Part shown: positions 50,225-58,739 of the stretch, one piece after another
Numbering within the stretch: position 1 is the first letter of the stretch
How the letters are laid out: each line of letters begins with the position of its first letter
NCBI RefSeq assembly: GCF_009469605.1
Contig: NZ_SSXU01000011.1
Coordinates: 1-64,000, forward strand
DNA: 64,000 bases
Reading direction: 5' to 3'
Source of the DNA: Zoogloea sp. 1C4
Lineage (GTDB): Bacteria; Pseudomonadota; Gammaproteobacteria; Burkholderiales; Rhodocyclaceae
Position numbers and translations under genes: made by a program
Notes under the pieces: generated by a model
The model's input: the letters and a program-made list of their open reading frames with translations, nothing else
What the model was told of the DNA's origin: nothing
Databases searched by the model: none

Positions 50225-51655
50225 TTACACCTGGACCAGCACCGTGGCGTAGATGTAGTCGATGGCGCGCACCGGGCGCACCGCCAGATCGACCCGCACG
50301 ATGCCCTGGGCGAAATCCTGCTGGCTGGAATACACGCTCACCTTGAAGGCCGGGTCGGTGCCGTCGGTGGAGGGCACGATGGCGCCTTCCTTCTGCATCT
50401 GGACGAGGAACTCCACCAGCTTCTGCTTGAGGGCGCCGCGGCCTTCCTCGTTGTTGAGCCGGCCGATGAAGAGCTCGCCGATGGTCTTGACGCCGCGCAC
50501 CGCGTGGTCGGCCACCCGGCGCACGCTGATCTGGTCGTTGTCGGTGGTGAGCCCGCGCACCACGATCACCCCGCGGCCGCGCTGGGCGACGATGGGCACG
50601 ACGTTCTTGCGCAACAGTTCCTGCTGGGATTCGACGCCCAGCGCCGGCGAGGGCTCGCCGAGGCCCGACAGGCGCTTGAAGGTGGGCGACTGGAAGTAGT
50701 CGAGGCTGCCGGTCATGCCGGCCACCGCGCCCACCACGCCGGCCGGGGCGACGAGCACGAAGCGATCGGACACCAGCGTGCCGGTGAGCTTGTCGGCGGC
50801 GGTGGCGATCTCCCTGGCGCTGGCGCCGGGCACTTCGCCAAAGCCGATGCGGCCCTGGCTGAGGGCGCTCATGCGGTCGCAGTGGCTGATCACGTCGGCG
50901 TAGATGCGCCCGACGCGGGTGGTGTCGGCGGTGTCCTGCACCGAGACGAGCACCATGTCCACGTCGGATTCGTTTTCGAGCAGGGCCACGGCGGCGCGGT
51001 AGGCGTCCGGCTCGGCATCCACGGCGCCGGCGAGCGCATAGGCTGCGCCGCCGCCGGCCGCGGTGTCGGGGCTGTCCTTGGGCTGCTTGAGTTTGTCGCG
51101 GGCTTCGTCGATGCGCACCAGTTGGGATTGCGCGGCCAGCACGTCGCGGGCGTTGCGGATCTGGTCGCCGGTATCTACCGACAGGTTGCGGTGCACCTCG
51201 GTGTAGGCGGTGCCCTTGTAGCGCAGGGTGAGGTCGAACACCGCGCGGGTCTCGTCGGCGCCTTCGGCGGTCTTCCTGCCGGTGGGCACCTGGCGGCCGG
51301 TGATGCTGGCGGTGATGGCGTTGCCCCACGGCCCCGGCGCCTTCGCGGAGAGCGTGAAGGCCGCGCCACTGCCGGTGGCCGGCGGAATCTTGATGCTCGC
51401 CCGGCTTTCGCAGGCCACCGGGCACACCACCAGCTCGAACACGCCGTTGGCCAGCGCCTGGGCCGCTTCGGGCAGGCTGAAGGTGCTGGCGCCGCCGTAG
51501 GCGGTGAGGAAACTGCGCCAGCTGGCGGCACGCCCCACGCCTTCGGCAGCGTTCTCGACGATGCCCACCAGGCCCAGCACGCCCGACGGGGCCAGCTGGG
51601 GTGCCAGGACTTCCTTGACGACGGTGACTTCGACGCCGGGGATGATGAGGGTCAT
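50225..51655 (-). CDS. contractile tail sheath protein
   Basis: The 476-residue protein starts MTLIIPGVEVTVVKEVLAPQLAPSGVLGLVGIVENAAEG, with GGGAGG upstream of ATG 51655. The middle contains the variable domain; the C-terminal TTDNDQISVRRVADHAVRGVKTIGELFIGRLNNEEGRGALKQKLVEFLVQMQKEGAIVPS and DLAVRPVRAIDYIYATVLVQV match phage tail sheath C-terminal domains, which hold the handshake strands that pull the sheath together. There is a single sheath gene. It opens the structural operon after a 133-base gap. Confidence 0.93.
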   Translation of the reverse strand: MTLIIPGVEVTVVKEVLAPQLAPSGVLGLVGIVENAAEGVGRAASWRSFLTAYGGASTFSLPEAAQALANGVFELVVCPVACESRASIKIPPATGSGAAFTLSAKAPGPWGNAITASITGRQVPTGRKTAEGADETRAVFDLTLRYKGTAYTEVHRNLSVDTGDQIRNARDVLAAQSQLVRIDEARDKLKQPKDSPDTAAGGGAAYALAGAVDAEPDAYRAAVALLENESDVDMVLVSVQDTADTTRVGRIYADVISHCDRMSALSQGRIGFGEVPGASAREIATAADKLTGTLVSDRFVLVAPAGVVGAVAGMTGSLDYFQSPTFKRLSGLGEPSPALGVESQQELLRKNVVPIVAQRGRGVIVVRGLTTDNDQISVRRVADHAVRGVKTIGELFIGRLNNEEGRGALKQKLVEFLVQMQKEGAIVPSTDGTDPAFKVSVYSSQQDFAQGIVRVDLAVRPVRAIDYIYATVLVQV

Positions 51656-51696
51656 GGGGGCCTCCCGATCACGCTTTGAACGATGGCGATGGGCCG

Positions 51697-51792
51697 CTTC
51701 GCGGATGCGAAGGGTTTATGACGCAGGGTTCGCGTTTCGTCATGGAAACGCGGTCTGCCTAATCAGACTAGATCGCGGCGTGCCGATGTCAA
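51697..51792 (-). promoter_or_regulatory. promoter and structured leader before the sheath operon
   Basis: A perfect TTGACA (51792-51787) overlaps the stop codon of the WD40 gene. A weak TAGTCT lies 16 bases further (51770-51765). The leader that follows would contain two hairpins: CGCGTTTC/GAAACGCG (51731-51752) and CTTCGC/GCGAAG (51697-51712) before the Shine-Dalgarno. The -10 is poor, so an activator or other sigma factor may be needed. Confidence 0.4.
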
Positions 51793-54700
51793 GGCCGGGT
51801 TGGCGCTTGCCCGCACGAGGGTGTGTCGGCGCCCTCTGGTGGATTGAGGCGGACGAGGCTGCAGGCGTGCTCCGCCCAGGCGTCGGCGGCGGTGCGGGAG
51901 ATGAGCACGCCCTGGCCCCAGCCGGTGGTGGCGAGCCGGGCGCTGTCCGGGGCCCACGCCAGGGCCAGCCCGGGCCCGGCGTGGCGCAGGAGCGGCGCGT
52001 GGAGGGGCTGGCCGCTGCTCATGTCCCACAGGAAGACGCGGCCATCCCGGTCGGTGCTGGCGAGGGTCTGCCCGTCGGGGGAGAGGGCCAGGTCGAGGAG
52101 CGGCGCGGCCTCGCGCCCCAGCGGGCGGGCCGGGCCGCCGCTCGCGGGCCACAGGATCAGGCCCTGGCGCTGGGTGGCGAGGGCCAGCGCGTAGCCGTCG
52201 CCCGTCCAGGCGAGGCGGTAGAGGGCGCCGGCGTCGGGCGGGGCGAAGTCGCCGGCGGGCTGCAGATCGCTGCCGCGCCATAGGCGCAGGTGGCCGTCGA
52301 GCCCGCTGCTGGCGAGCAGGCTGCCGTCGCGTCGCCAGGCGAGATCCGACACCGGGCCGCCGTGGTCGGCGCTGGTGGCGAGCGGCGCGCCGTCGGGCAG
52401 GCGCCACAGGCGGATGCGTCCGTCGAGCCCCGCCGCCGCAAGCTGCTGGCCGTCGCCGCGGATGGCGACCCGGCGCAGGGGCGGGCCGCCATCGACAAGG
52501 CGCAGGGGCGGGTTGGCCGGGGCCGCGGTGTTCCACACCAGCAGCCGGCCGTCCTGCCCGGCACCGGCCAGCAGACGCCCGTCCGGGCTCCAGGCGAGGC
52601 TGGCGACGATGGCGTCGTGGCCGGCCAGCGGCGGGGCGACGGGCTTGCCGGTGACGCCATCGCGCAGCTCGATGCGGGCGCCGGCGGCGCTGGCGATCAC
52701 CCGGCCGTCCGGCCGCCAGGCCAGGGCCCATGCGGTGTCGTCGGCGCCGGGCAGGGGCGTGGTGAGGGGACCGTGGCCGCTGCGGCCGTGGGTGACCAGC
52801 AGATCGTCGCTGCCGGCGGTGACGAAGCTGCCGTCGGGCTGGAAGACCAGCGCCAGCACGTTGCCCCGGTGCACCGCATGTTCGACCGGCCGGTTGCCGG
52901 GGCGGGCGAGGTCGTGGATGCGCACCTGGCCGTCTTCGCCCACGGCCACCAGCCGCCGACCGTCGTCGCTGAAACCCACCTTGCGCAGCGCGGCGTCGCG
53001 GCCGGGGAGGGGCTCGCCGATGGGTACGAGGCGGTCGGCCTGCCACAGCACGGCATGGCCGTCGGCGCTGGCGGTGGCGATCTGTCGGCCGTCCGGCGAC
53101 CAGGCGAGGCCGTGGAGCACGGCCGGGTGGCTGGCGCTGCGTCGGGGTGCCGGGTTGTCGCCGAGGGGGTGGACGATGAGGTTGCCGTCGTAGCCGGTGG
53201 AGGCGAGCGTCTTGCCATCGGGGCTGAAGGCGAGGCCGGTGACGGTGTCGGCGTGGTCGGTGATGGCCGGGCCGACGGGCGCGCCGGTGGTGCCGTCACG
53301 CAGCACGATGCGGCGGTCGGCGCCGGCGCTGGCCAGCACCCGGCCGTCGGGGCTCCAGGCGAGCGCCAGCACCGGGCCGTCGTGGTCCTCAAGCGTGGCG
53401 ACGGGTTTGCGATCGGCCATCCGCCACAGGATGACCCGGTGGTCGATGCCGGCGGAGGCGAGCAGCGTGCCATCCGGGCTGAAGGCGAGGGCGAGCACCT
53501 GCTCCTGGTGGGCGGCGAGGGGCGGGCCGCGATCCGGAAAGAAGCGGATGCTGCCGTCGCGCCCGCCGCTGGCGAGGGTGCCGTCGGGGCTGCGGGCGAG
53601 GGCCTGCACGCCCCGCTGGCCGGCGTGGCGCCAGTCGAGGGGCGCGTCGGCCAGCGCGGCGAGGAGGCTGTCGCGGGCTTCGAAGCTGGGTTCGTGGGCG
53701 TAGCCGGCGGCGGCCAGCGAGAGCGCCCGGGCGAGGTTGCCGCCGGTGAGCTCGGCGGCCGACTGGGCGGCGAGCTGGCGGGAGATGGCGACTTCCGACG
53801 CTCGCTCGGCCCGCTGCCACAGCACGCCGGTGACGCCGGCCACCAGCGTGGCGGCGATGATGGCGCCGAGGGTGGCGCGCCATACCCGGCGGTTGCGGCG
53901 GCGTTCGGCCTCGGCCTTGCGCTCGGCTTCGAGCCGGGCGGCCTCGGCGGCGACGGCCGCGTCGCGGGCCTCGCGGCTGGCGTCGAGGAAGGCCAGCGCC
54001 GGGGCGAGGGGGCGGCCGTACTGGCGGGCCCAGGCTTCGGTGGGGTGGTTGCGGGTGCGCCAGTCGAGGGCGAACTGGAGCTCCGGGTCGCGCCACAGGC
54101 TGGCTTCGCCGGCGGCGTGGAGGTCGGTGGCGTCGGCCAGCCGGCGCAGCATGCGGGCGGCGTCGGCCTCGCGCTCGCCCCATTCGCGCAGGCGGTCCCA
54201 GATGCGCATCAGGCTCTCGTGGGCGAGGTCGATCACCGTGTCGGCCTCGAGTGGCTCGCCGGCCGGCGGCATCAGGAAGGCGGCGCCCGGGGCGCGGAAG
54301 GGGTCGAGCACCTGGGCCAGCGGCGCGGAGGCGGCTTCGGCGTTGCCGGCGGTGATGGCTTCGAGCACCGCGAAGCGGGTCGGCCGGCGGATTCCGCGGG
54401 TGTCGGTGCTGGTGTCGGTGAGGGCCCGGAAGGCGGCGGCGCAGCGCAGCTGATGAGCCGCCGGCAGGGTGGCGAAGATCTCCTCGGCGTGCTGGTTGAG
54501 GGCGTGGGCGAGGGTGCCCACCGCGTCGTAGTGGCGGGCCTCGACGGGGCTGGGCTCGCCGCTGGCCTGCCAGTGGGCCCAGCTGCGGGCCAGGGCGTGC
54601 TGGAGCAGCGAGAGCTGATCCGGGTCGTCGCCCACGTCGTTGACGAGGCGGGTGAGGAGGGTGGGCTCGATGTCGGCGCCGCACACCCGGGCCGGGCCGA

Positions 54701-55388
54701 GGATGGCGGCACGGCGGTCGTCGCGGCTCATCCGCGGCACCAGGTACTGCCCGCCGTTGATGGCCTCGGGCAGGCCGGCGAAGCGGGCGCAGTCGCCGAG
54801 GAAATCCGAGCGCATGGTGAGCACGATGTGGATCGGCACGTCCTCGGTGCGGGCCTGGAGCAGCAGATTGACGAAGGCCGTGGCCGGGTCTTCGTCGGCG
54901 GGGCCGGTGTCGCCCAGCTGGCGGTAGCGGAAAAGTTCTTCGAACTGGTCGACGATCACCAGCAGGTTGGTGCCTTCGGGCAGGCGGGCCTGCTGCCAGG
55001 CTTCGACCAGCCCCCGGCGGCTCATGGCGAGGGTGGTCTCGATGAATTCGGCGAGGCTGAAGGGGCCGGCGTCCATCTCCCGGTGCAGCGCGCCGGGGGC
55101 GGCGAGGGCCTGGGCCAGCGCCCGCAGCGGGTGGCCGCCGGGGCGGCAGCTGGCCATCCGCCAGGCGCTGCCGGCGCGGGTGAGGAGGCCCCGGTGCAGG
55201 GCCGGGCGCAGGCCGCAGTTGACCAGCGACGACTTGCCGCAGCCCGAGCTGCCGATCACCGCCAGGAAGCGCCCCCGGGCGAGGGTGTCGACCATCGCGT
55301 CCACCTGGGATTCGCGGCCGAAGAAGAGGTATTCCTCGTCCTCGCGGAAGGGGCGGATGCCGGGGTAGGGTGCGGCTGGCGTGCTCAT
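51789..55388 (-). CDS. nSTAND NTPase with transmembrane helix and 14 WD40 repeats
   Basis: The 1199-residue protein starts MSTPAAPYPGIRPFREDEEYLFFGRESQVD, the classic entry to nSTAND1 NTPases. Walker A GSSGCGKSS is at 46-54 and the Walker B-like NLLVIVDQFEELFRYR comes later, followed by winged-helix and helical parts. A single transmembrane helix lies at about 503-523 (VWRATLGAIIAATLVAGVTGVLW). Residues 590-1199 contain fourteen WD40 units (SPDG...ASAG...DGxVxLW type), enough for two seven-bladed propellers. STAND proteins work as ligand-triggered switches in defence and signalling. It overlaps the TIR gene (ATGA) and precedes the sheath operon. Confidence 0.9.
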   Translation of the reverse strand: MSTPAAPYPGIRPFREDEEYLFFGRESQVDAMVDTLARGRFLAVIGSSGCGKSSLVNCGLRPALHRGLLTRAGSAWRMASCRPGGHPLRALAQALAAPGALHREMDAGPFSLAEFIETTLAMSRRGLVEAWQQARLPEGTNLLVIVDQFEELFRYRQLGDTGPADEDPATAFVNLLLQARTEDVPIHIVLTMRSDFLGDCARFAGLPEAINGGQYLVPRMSRDDRRAAILGPARVCGADIEPTLLTRLVNDVGDDPDQLSLLQHALARSWAHWQASGEPSPVEARHYDAVGTLAHALNQHAEEIFATLPAAHQLRCAAAFRALTDTSTDTRGIRRPTRFAVLEAITAGNAEAASAPLAQVLDPFRAPGAAFLMPPAGEPLEADTVIDLAHESLMRIWDRLREWGEREADAARMLRRLADATDLHAAGEASLWRDPELQFALDWRTRNHPTEAWARQYGRPLAPALAFLDASREARDAAVAAEAARLEAERKAEAERRRNRRVWRATLGAIIAATLVAGVTGVLWQRAERASEVAISRQLAAQSAAELTGGNLARALSLAAAGYAHEPSFEARDSLLAALADAPLDWRHAGQRGVQALARSPDGTLASGGRDGSIRFFPDRGPPLAAHQEQVLALAFSPDGTLLASAGIDHRVILWRMADRKPVATLEDHDGPVLALAWSPDGRVLASAGADRRIVLRDGTTGAPVGPAITDHADTVTGLAFSPDGKTLASTGYDGNLIVHPLGDNPAPRRSASHPAVLHGLAWSPDGRQIATASADGHAVLWQADRLVPIGEPLPGRDAALRKVGFSDDGRRLVAVGEDGQVRIHDLARPGNRPVEHAVHRGNVLALVFQPDGSFVTAGSDDLLVTHGRSGHGPLTTPLPGADDTAWALAWRPDGRVIASAAGARIELRDGVTGKPVAPPLAGHDAIVASLAWSPDGRLLAGAGQDGRLLVWNTAAPANPPLRLVDGGPPLRRVAIRGDGQQLAAAGLDGRIRLWRLPDGAPLATSADHGGPVSDLAWRRDGSLLASSGLDGHLRLWRGSDLQPAGDFAPPDAGALYRLAWTGDGYALALATQRQGLILWPASGGPARPLGREAAPLLDLALSPDGQTLASTDRDGRVFLWDMSSGQPLHAPLLRHAGPGLALAWAPDSARLATTGWGQGVLISRTAADAWAEHACSLVRLNPPEGADTPSCGQAPTRP

Positions 55389-56872
55389 GGCGTCGCTCCT
55401 GCGCCAAGCGCGGCGAAGAGCGGGGCGAGGGTGGCTTCGTCGATGCCGCCGAGGCCGTCGAGCACGCCGGGTTCGGCGAGGGCCTGGAGGACTTCCTTGT
55501 CGTCGCTGGGGGGCTCGGCGAGGAGCGTCAGGCTGGCCTTGAGGGGGCGCTCGCGGGCGCTGCCCAGGAGCTTGCGCAGGTCGTTCTGCTGGTGGAACTT
55601 CCACGCTTCGTCGCCGGCGCCGTAGTAGAGCACGATGGCGTCGCAGTCGAGGGCGAACTGGCGGTTGGTCTCGCGCACCTGGGCGGCGTCGCCCACGAAG
55701 GCCGGCAGGCTCACCTCCAGTCCGCGGGCGCGCAGCAGCTTGATGAGAGGCACGACGGCCTTGCGGTCGGCGGCGTCGCACACCAGATGGACCCGGGCGC
55801 TGCCGGCCACCGGCGGGGCGGGCGGCGGTTCGGGGGGCTTGAGGGCGGCGTGGACGGCGGACTTGGTGGTCTCCAGGTCGCCGCTCACCAGATCGGCGCC
55901 GAACTGCAGCGCGGCGTCGGTCTGCAGGGCGTCGATGAAGGCCTGCTGGGCGGGCTGGGGCGAGGTGACGCCAGCGGGCAGCCAGATCACCCGGCGCAGG
56001 CCGTGGCTGCGGCTGCGGGCGGCGGCGAGCTCGTTCTGCAGCATCACTACCGATTGCTGGCGGTCGCCGTCCGGGACGCGGCCGTAGCCCGTGCCCACCA
56101 GATGCACCGACAGCACGCAGCGTTCGAGGAGTGCATCCACCGCGGCGAGGTATTCGTCCTCGTCGTCGGGCAGGCGTTCGTCGGGCAGCACGGTGAAGCC
56201 GCAGCAGGCGAGCTCGCTGGCGATGCAGTCGCGGGCCTCGCGCCGGTCGCGGCTGCATTCGGCGAGGTACACCGCGGGTTTCGGGCCGGGGTCGTTGGCG
56301 GCGTCTTCGGTGACCTGCGGGCGGCGCTGGAGTTCGGTGAGCTGGGCGGCGAGATCCCAGGCGAGCTTGTTGGCCTTGCGCAGGAAGGCCTGGCGCGGCT
56401 TGTCGCCGTAGGCGGGGTCGAGCTCGTGGGGGACGTGCTCCTCGTCGATCTCATAGAAGTCGTAGCCCAGGAGGCGCCCGAGCACCGGCGGGAGCTGGTC
56501 GCCGGCATCGACCGGCAGCTTGAGCACCTTGATGACCCGGGCCTTGTTGTCCAGCACCAGGCTGTTGTCGGCCTCGGCGCGCTGGCAGAAGCTGCGGATT
56601 TCCTTCTTGCACCAGTCGGACTTGAGGTAGCGCGGGGTGAGGATGGAGACGAACACCGCGGTGCCGGCGAGCTGGTCGAGGATCTCGTCGGAGAAGTCGT
56701 CGTTGCCGTGGAGCTTGTCGTCGCGCCAGATGTCGGCGGGGGCGCCGAGGCGCTGACTGAGGAGCGTCTGCAGGGTTGAATGGAACAGGCTCACCCAGCC
56801 GGACTGATCCGCGCTGAGGGGCTGGTTGTCCAGGTGGGCGTAGCTGATGAAGATCTGCCGGGCGAACTTCAT
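55385..56872 (-). CDS. TIR-domain protein with two further TIR-like domains
   Basis: ATG 56872 (MKFARQIFISYAHLDNQPL) gives 495 residues. Residues 1-140 are a TIR domain: FISYAH, IWRDDKLHGNDDFSDEILDQL, AVFVSILTPRYLKSDWCKKEI with the WCxxE (W87, E91) that aligns with the catalytic Glu of TIR NADases. Residues 205-330 (KPAVYLAECSRDRREARDCIASEL, VLSVHLVGTGYG) and 365-490 (ARVHLVCDAADRKAVVPLIKLLRARGLEVSLP, CDAIVLYYGAGDEAW) look like degenerate TIR/DUF4062-type folds without that Glu. Start and stop are coupled by ATGA to both neighbours. It is probably the effector or adaptor of the STAND protein. Confidence 0.88.
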   Translation of the reverse strand: MKFARQIFISYAHLDNQPLSADQSGWVSLFHSTLQTLLSQRLGAPADIWRDDKLHGNDDFSDEILDQLAGTAVFVSILTPRYLKSDWCKKEIRSFCQRAEADNSLVLDNKARVIKVLKLPVDAGDQLPPVLGRLLGYDFYEIDEEHVPHELDPAYGDKPRQAFLRKANKLAWDLAAQLTELQRRPQVTEDAANDPGPKPAVYLAECSRDRREARDCIASELACCGFTVLPDERLPDDEDEYLAAVDALLERCVLSVHLVGTGYGRVPDGDRQQSVVMLQNELAAARSRSHGLRRVIWLPAGVTSPQPAQQAFIDALQTDAALQFGADLVSGDLETTKSAVHAALKPPEPPPAPPVAGSARVHLVCDAADRKAVVPLIKLLRARGLEVSLPAFVGDAAQVRETNRQFALDCDAIVLYYGAGDEAWKFHQQNDLRKLLGSARERPLKASLTLLAEPPSDDKEVLQALAEPGVLDGLGGIDEATLAPLFAALGAGATP

Positions 56873-57717
56873 CGTAAGGCTCCGGGCAGGGGCGGCAGGG
56901 CGACGCCGGGGGGCAGGTAGCGGCCGAGCCAGGCGGCGAGGGCGTCCGGGTGCCACAGCTTCATGCCGAGGCGGGCGAGGGCGGCGAATGGCGCCGCGTC
57001 GGGCATCGAGTGGTAGCGGCGCAGGCGCAGATCCTGGGGCGTGCCGGCGGGGCGGTGGCCGGCGGCGCAGGCCTCGATGGCGGCGAGCAGGGTGGGGATG
57101 GCCAGCGGGTAGAGGGCGGCAGTCTGGTCGAGCAGGTTGCCGGCCAGGTCGATGGGCTGGTCGATGACGTTGAGCAGCGGGCCGTCGTCGATGCCCGGGG
57201 TGATCCAGTGCACGCTGCAGCCGAAGGCCCCGGCGCCGTCGGTGACGGCCCGGAGCGGCGCGTGCAGCCCTGCGTAGCCGGGCAGGCGGCCGGGATGGAC
57301 GTTGAGGATGCCGTGGCGCGGGATGGCGATGCTGGCGGCGTCGAAGAGGTGGCTGAAGCGGGCGACGATGACGAGATCGGGCGCAAGGGTGGCGAAGCGG
57401 GCGCGAGTGGCGGCGTCGAGGGCAGTGATGACTTCCACCGGTGTGGCGTGGCGCCGGCCGAGGGTGGCGAAGGTGGCGTCCGGGGCGCGGTCGGCCTGGT
57501 CAAAGGGCAGGGCGTCGATCAGCGGGAAGAGCAGGTCGATGGGAAGCAGGCGTTCAAGAAAGCGCAGCTGGGCGAGCTCGGGCACGTGGTCTTCGGCCGG
57601 GCGGTTCTTGTCGGCCAGCCACAGGCTGACGATCTCGTGCCCGGCGAGGGCCGGCAGCAGGCGGTTGGCGAAGTGGGCGCCGTGCAGATCGAGCTTGGTG
57701 CACACCAGGATGCGCAT
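56869..57717 (-). CDS. formyltransferase-like enzyme
   Basis: The 282-residue protein reads MRILVCTKLDLHGAHFANRLLPALAGHEIVSLW, then LDLVIVARFSHLF, ILNVHPGRLPGYAGLHAPLRAV and CSVHWITPGIDDGPLLNVIDQPI. These are the formyltransferase motifs, with the catalytic Asn-x-His and the later His and Asp in place. Substrate could be a nucleotide sugar, amino sugar or glycinamide ribotide; nothing decides it. It shares one base (TGATG) with the previous gene and overlaps the TIR gene, so it is part of the operon. Confidence 0.75.
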   Translation of the reverse strand: MRILVCTKLDLHGAHFANRLLPALAGHEIVSLWLADKNRPAEDHVPELAQLRFLERLLPIDLLFPLIDALPFDQADRAPDATFATLGRRHATPVEVITALDAATRARFATLAPDLVIVARFSHLFDAASIAIPRHGILNVHPGRLPGYAGLHAPLRAVTDGAGAFGCSVHWITPGIDDGPLLNVIDQPIDLAGNLLDQTAALYPLAIPTLLAAIEACAAGHRPAGTPQDLRLRRYHSMPDAAPFAALARLGMKLWHPDALAAWLGRYLPPGVALPPLPGALR

Positions 57718-58739
57718 CAGCGGTCCTCCGCCTGGATGCCGACGATCTCGGCCACGTCGAGCAGCTTGAGGGGCGGGTAGCGGCCCAGCTGCAGGGCCAC
57801 CGGCAGGTTGATGAGGTAGGAGAAGTTGCGCGGCAGTTCCACCGGGATGCGCGCCGGCGGGGTGTGGTCGCGCAGGATGCGCAGGGCCTGGGTGGCGGTG
57901 AAGCGGCCGACGTCCTCGTATTTGTTCACCACGCCCAGCAGGGCGCGGGCGTTCTGCACCGGGTTCTCGGCGGCGGCGAAGACGGGGATGCCGAGGGCCA
58001 GCGCGCCGTCGGTGAGCTGCTCGCGGCGGCTGTTGAGGAAGGTGTCGGGGCCCTGGTAGATGAGATCCACCTTCTCCTGCCGGAAGGCGTCGAGGATGGC
58101 GGGGATCGCCCGGGCGTCCGGCGCGCCGGCGGGCGACACCGGCAGGCTGCGCTCCACCAGCGTGAAGCCGTGGGTTTTGGCCAGGGCCCGCAGGTCGTCC
58201 CGGGCGGTGATCGAGTTGTTCTCGGTTTCGTTCACGATGTAGCCGACCCGCTTGAAATCCAGATAGCTGCGGGCGGCCTTGATCTGGGTTTCCATGGGCA
58301 GCAGGTAGAGCGTGCCGGTGACGTTGCCGCGGGGCTTGTCCGGCGCCTCGATGACGCCCAGCGCCACGGGGTCGGAGACGATCATGAAGACCACTGGCAG
58401 CTCGGTGATGTGGCGGCGCGGATCGGCGCCCTTCCACGGGCCGACGGTTTCCAGCGTCACCGTCGAGCCCCAGGTGACCACCAGATCGGGCTTCAGGCGG
58501 CGGATCTCGTCCACCATCGTCGGGATGCGCCGCTTGTCCTGGGCGGCGTCGCGGAGGATGAACTCGGCCGGAATGCCGTGCTGGCGGAAGTAGCCCTGAA
58601 AGCCCCGGCAGGCTTCCTCGCAGCCCCGGAAGAGCAGCATCGCCACCCGGTAGGGCGCGGCTTCGGCGGCGGCGGGCGTCGGCAGCAGGCTGGTGGCGGC
58701 CAGCAGCAGCGGAAGCAGGCGATCGGTCAGGCGTTTCAT
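57717..58739 (-). CDS. ABC-type periplasmic binding protein
   Basis: The 340-residue protein has a signal peptide (MKRLTDRLLPLLLAATSLLPTPAAAEA). The mature part matches the ABC_sub_bind family: YRVAMLLFRGCEEACRGFQGYFRQHGIP, DLVVTWGSTVTLETVGPW, VVFMIVSDPVALGVIEAPDKPRGNVTG and PVFAAAENPVQNARALLGVVNKYEDVGR. Such proteins usually sit beside a permease and ATPase, but here only a sensor-MFS protein is next to it, so it may be a ligand-sensing lipid-like partner rather than part of a transporter. The ATGA overlap links it to that gene. Confidence 0.8.
   Translation of the reverse strand: MKRLTDRLLPLLLAATSLLPTPAAAEAAPYRVAMLLFRGCEEACRGFQGYFRQHGIPAEFILRDAAQDKRRIPTMVDEIRRLKPDLVVTWGSTVTLETVGPWKGADPRRHITELPVVFMIVSDPVALGVIEAPDKPRGNVTGTLYLLPMETQIKAARSYLDFKRVGYIVNETENNSITARDDLRALAKTHGFTLVERSLPVSPAGAPDARAIPAILDAFRQEKVDLIYQGPDTFLNSRREQLTDGALALGIPVFAAAENPVQNARALLGVVNKYEDVGRFTATQALRILRDHTPPARIPVELPRNFSYLINLPVALQLGRYPPLKLLDVAEIVGIQAEDR

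Noticed and set aside
33339-51655. An intact Mu- or P2-like prophage
   Set aside because: No capsid, terminase, portal, integrase/transposase, repressor or lysis gene lies within or beside the cluster.
52290-55625. A 1111-residue plus-strand frame
   Set aside because: Antisense to the nSTAND-WD40 gene; its apparent repeats mirror the WD40 repeats.
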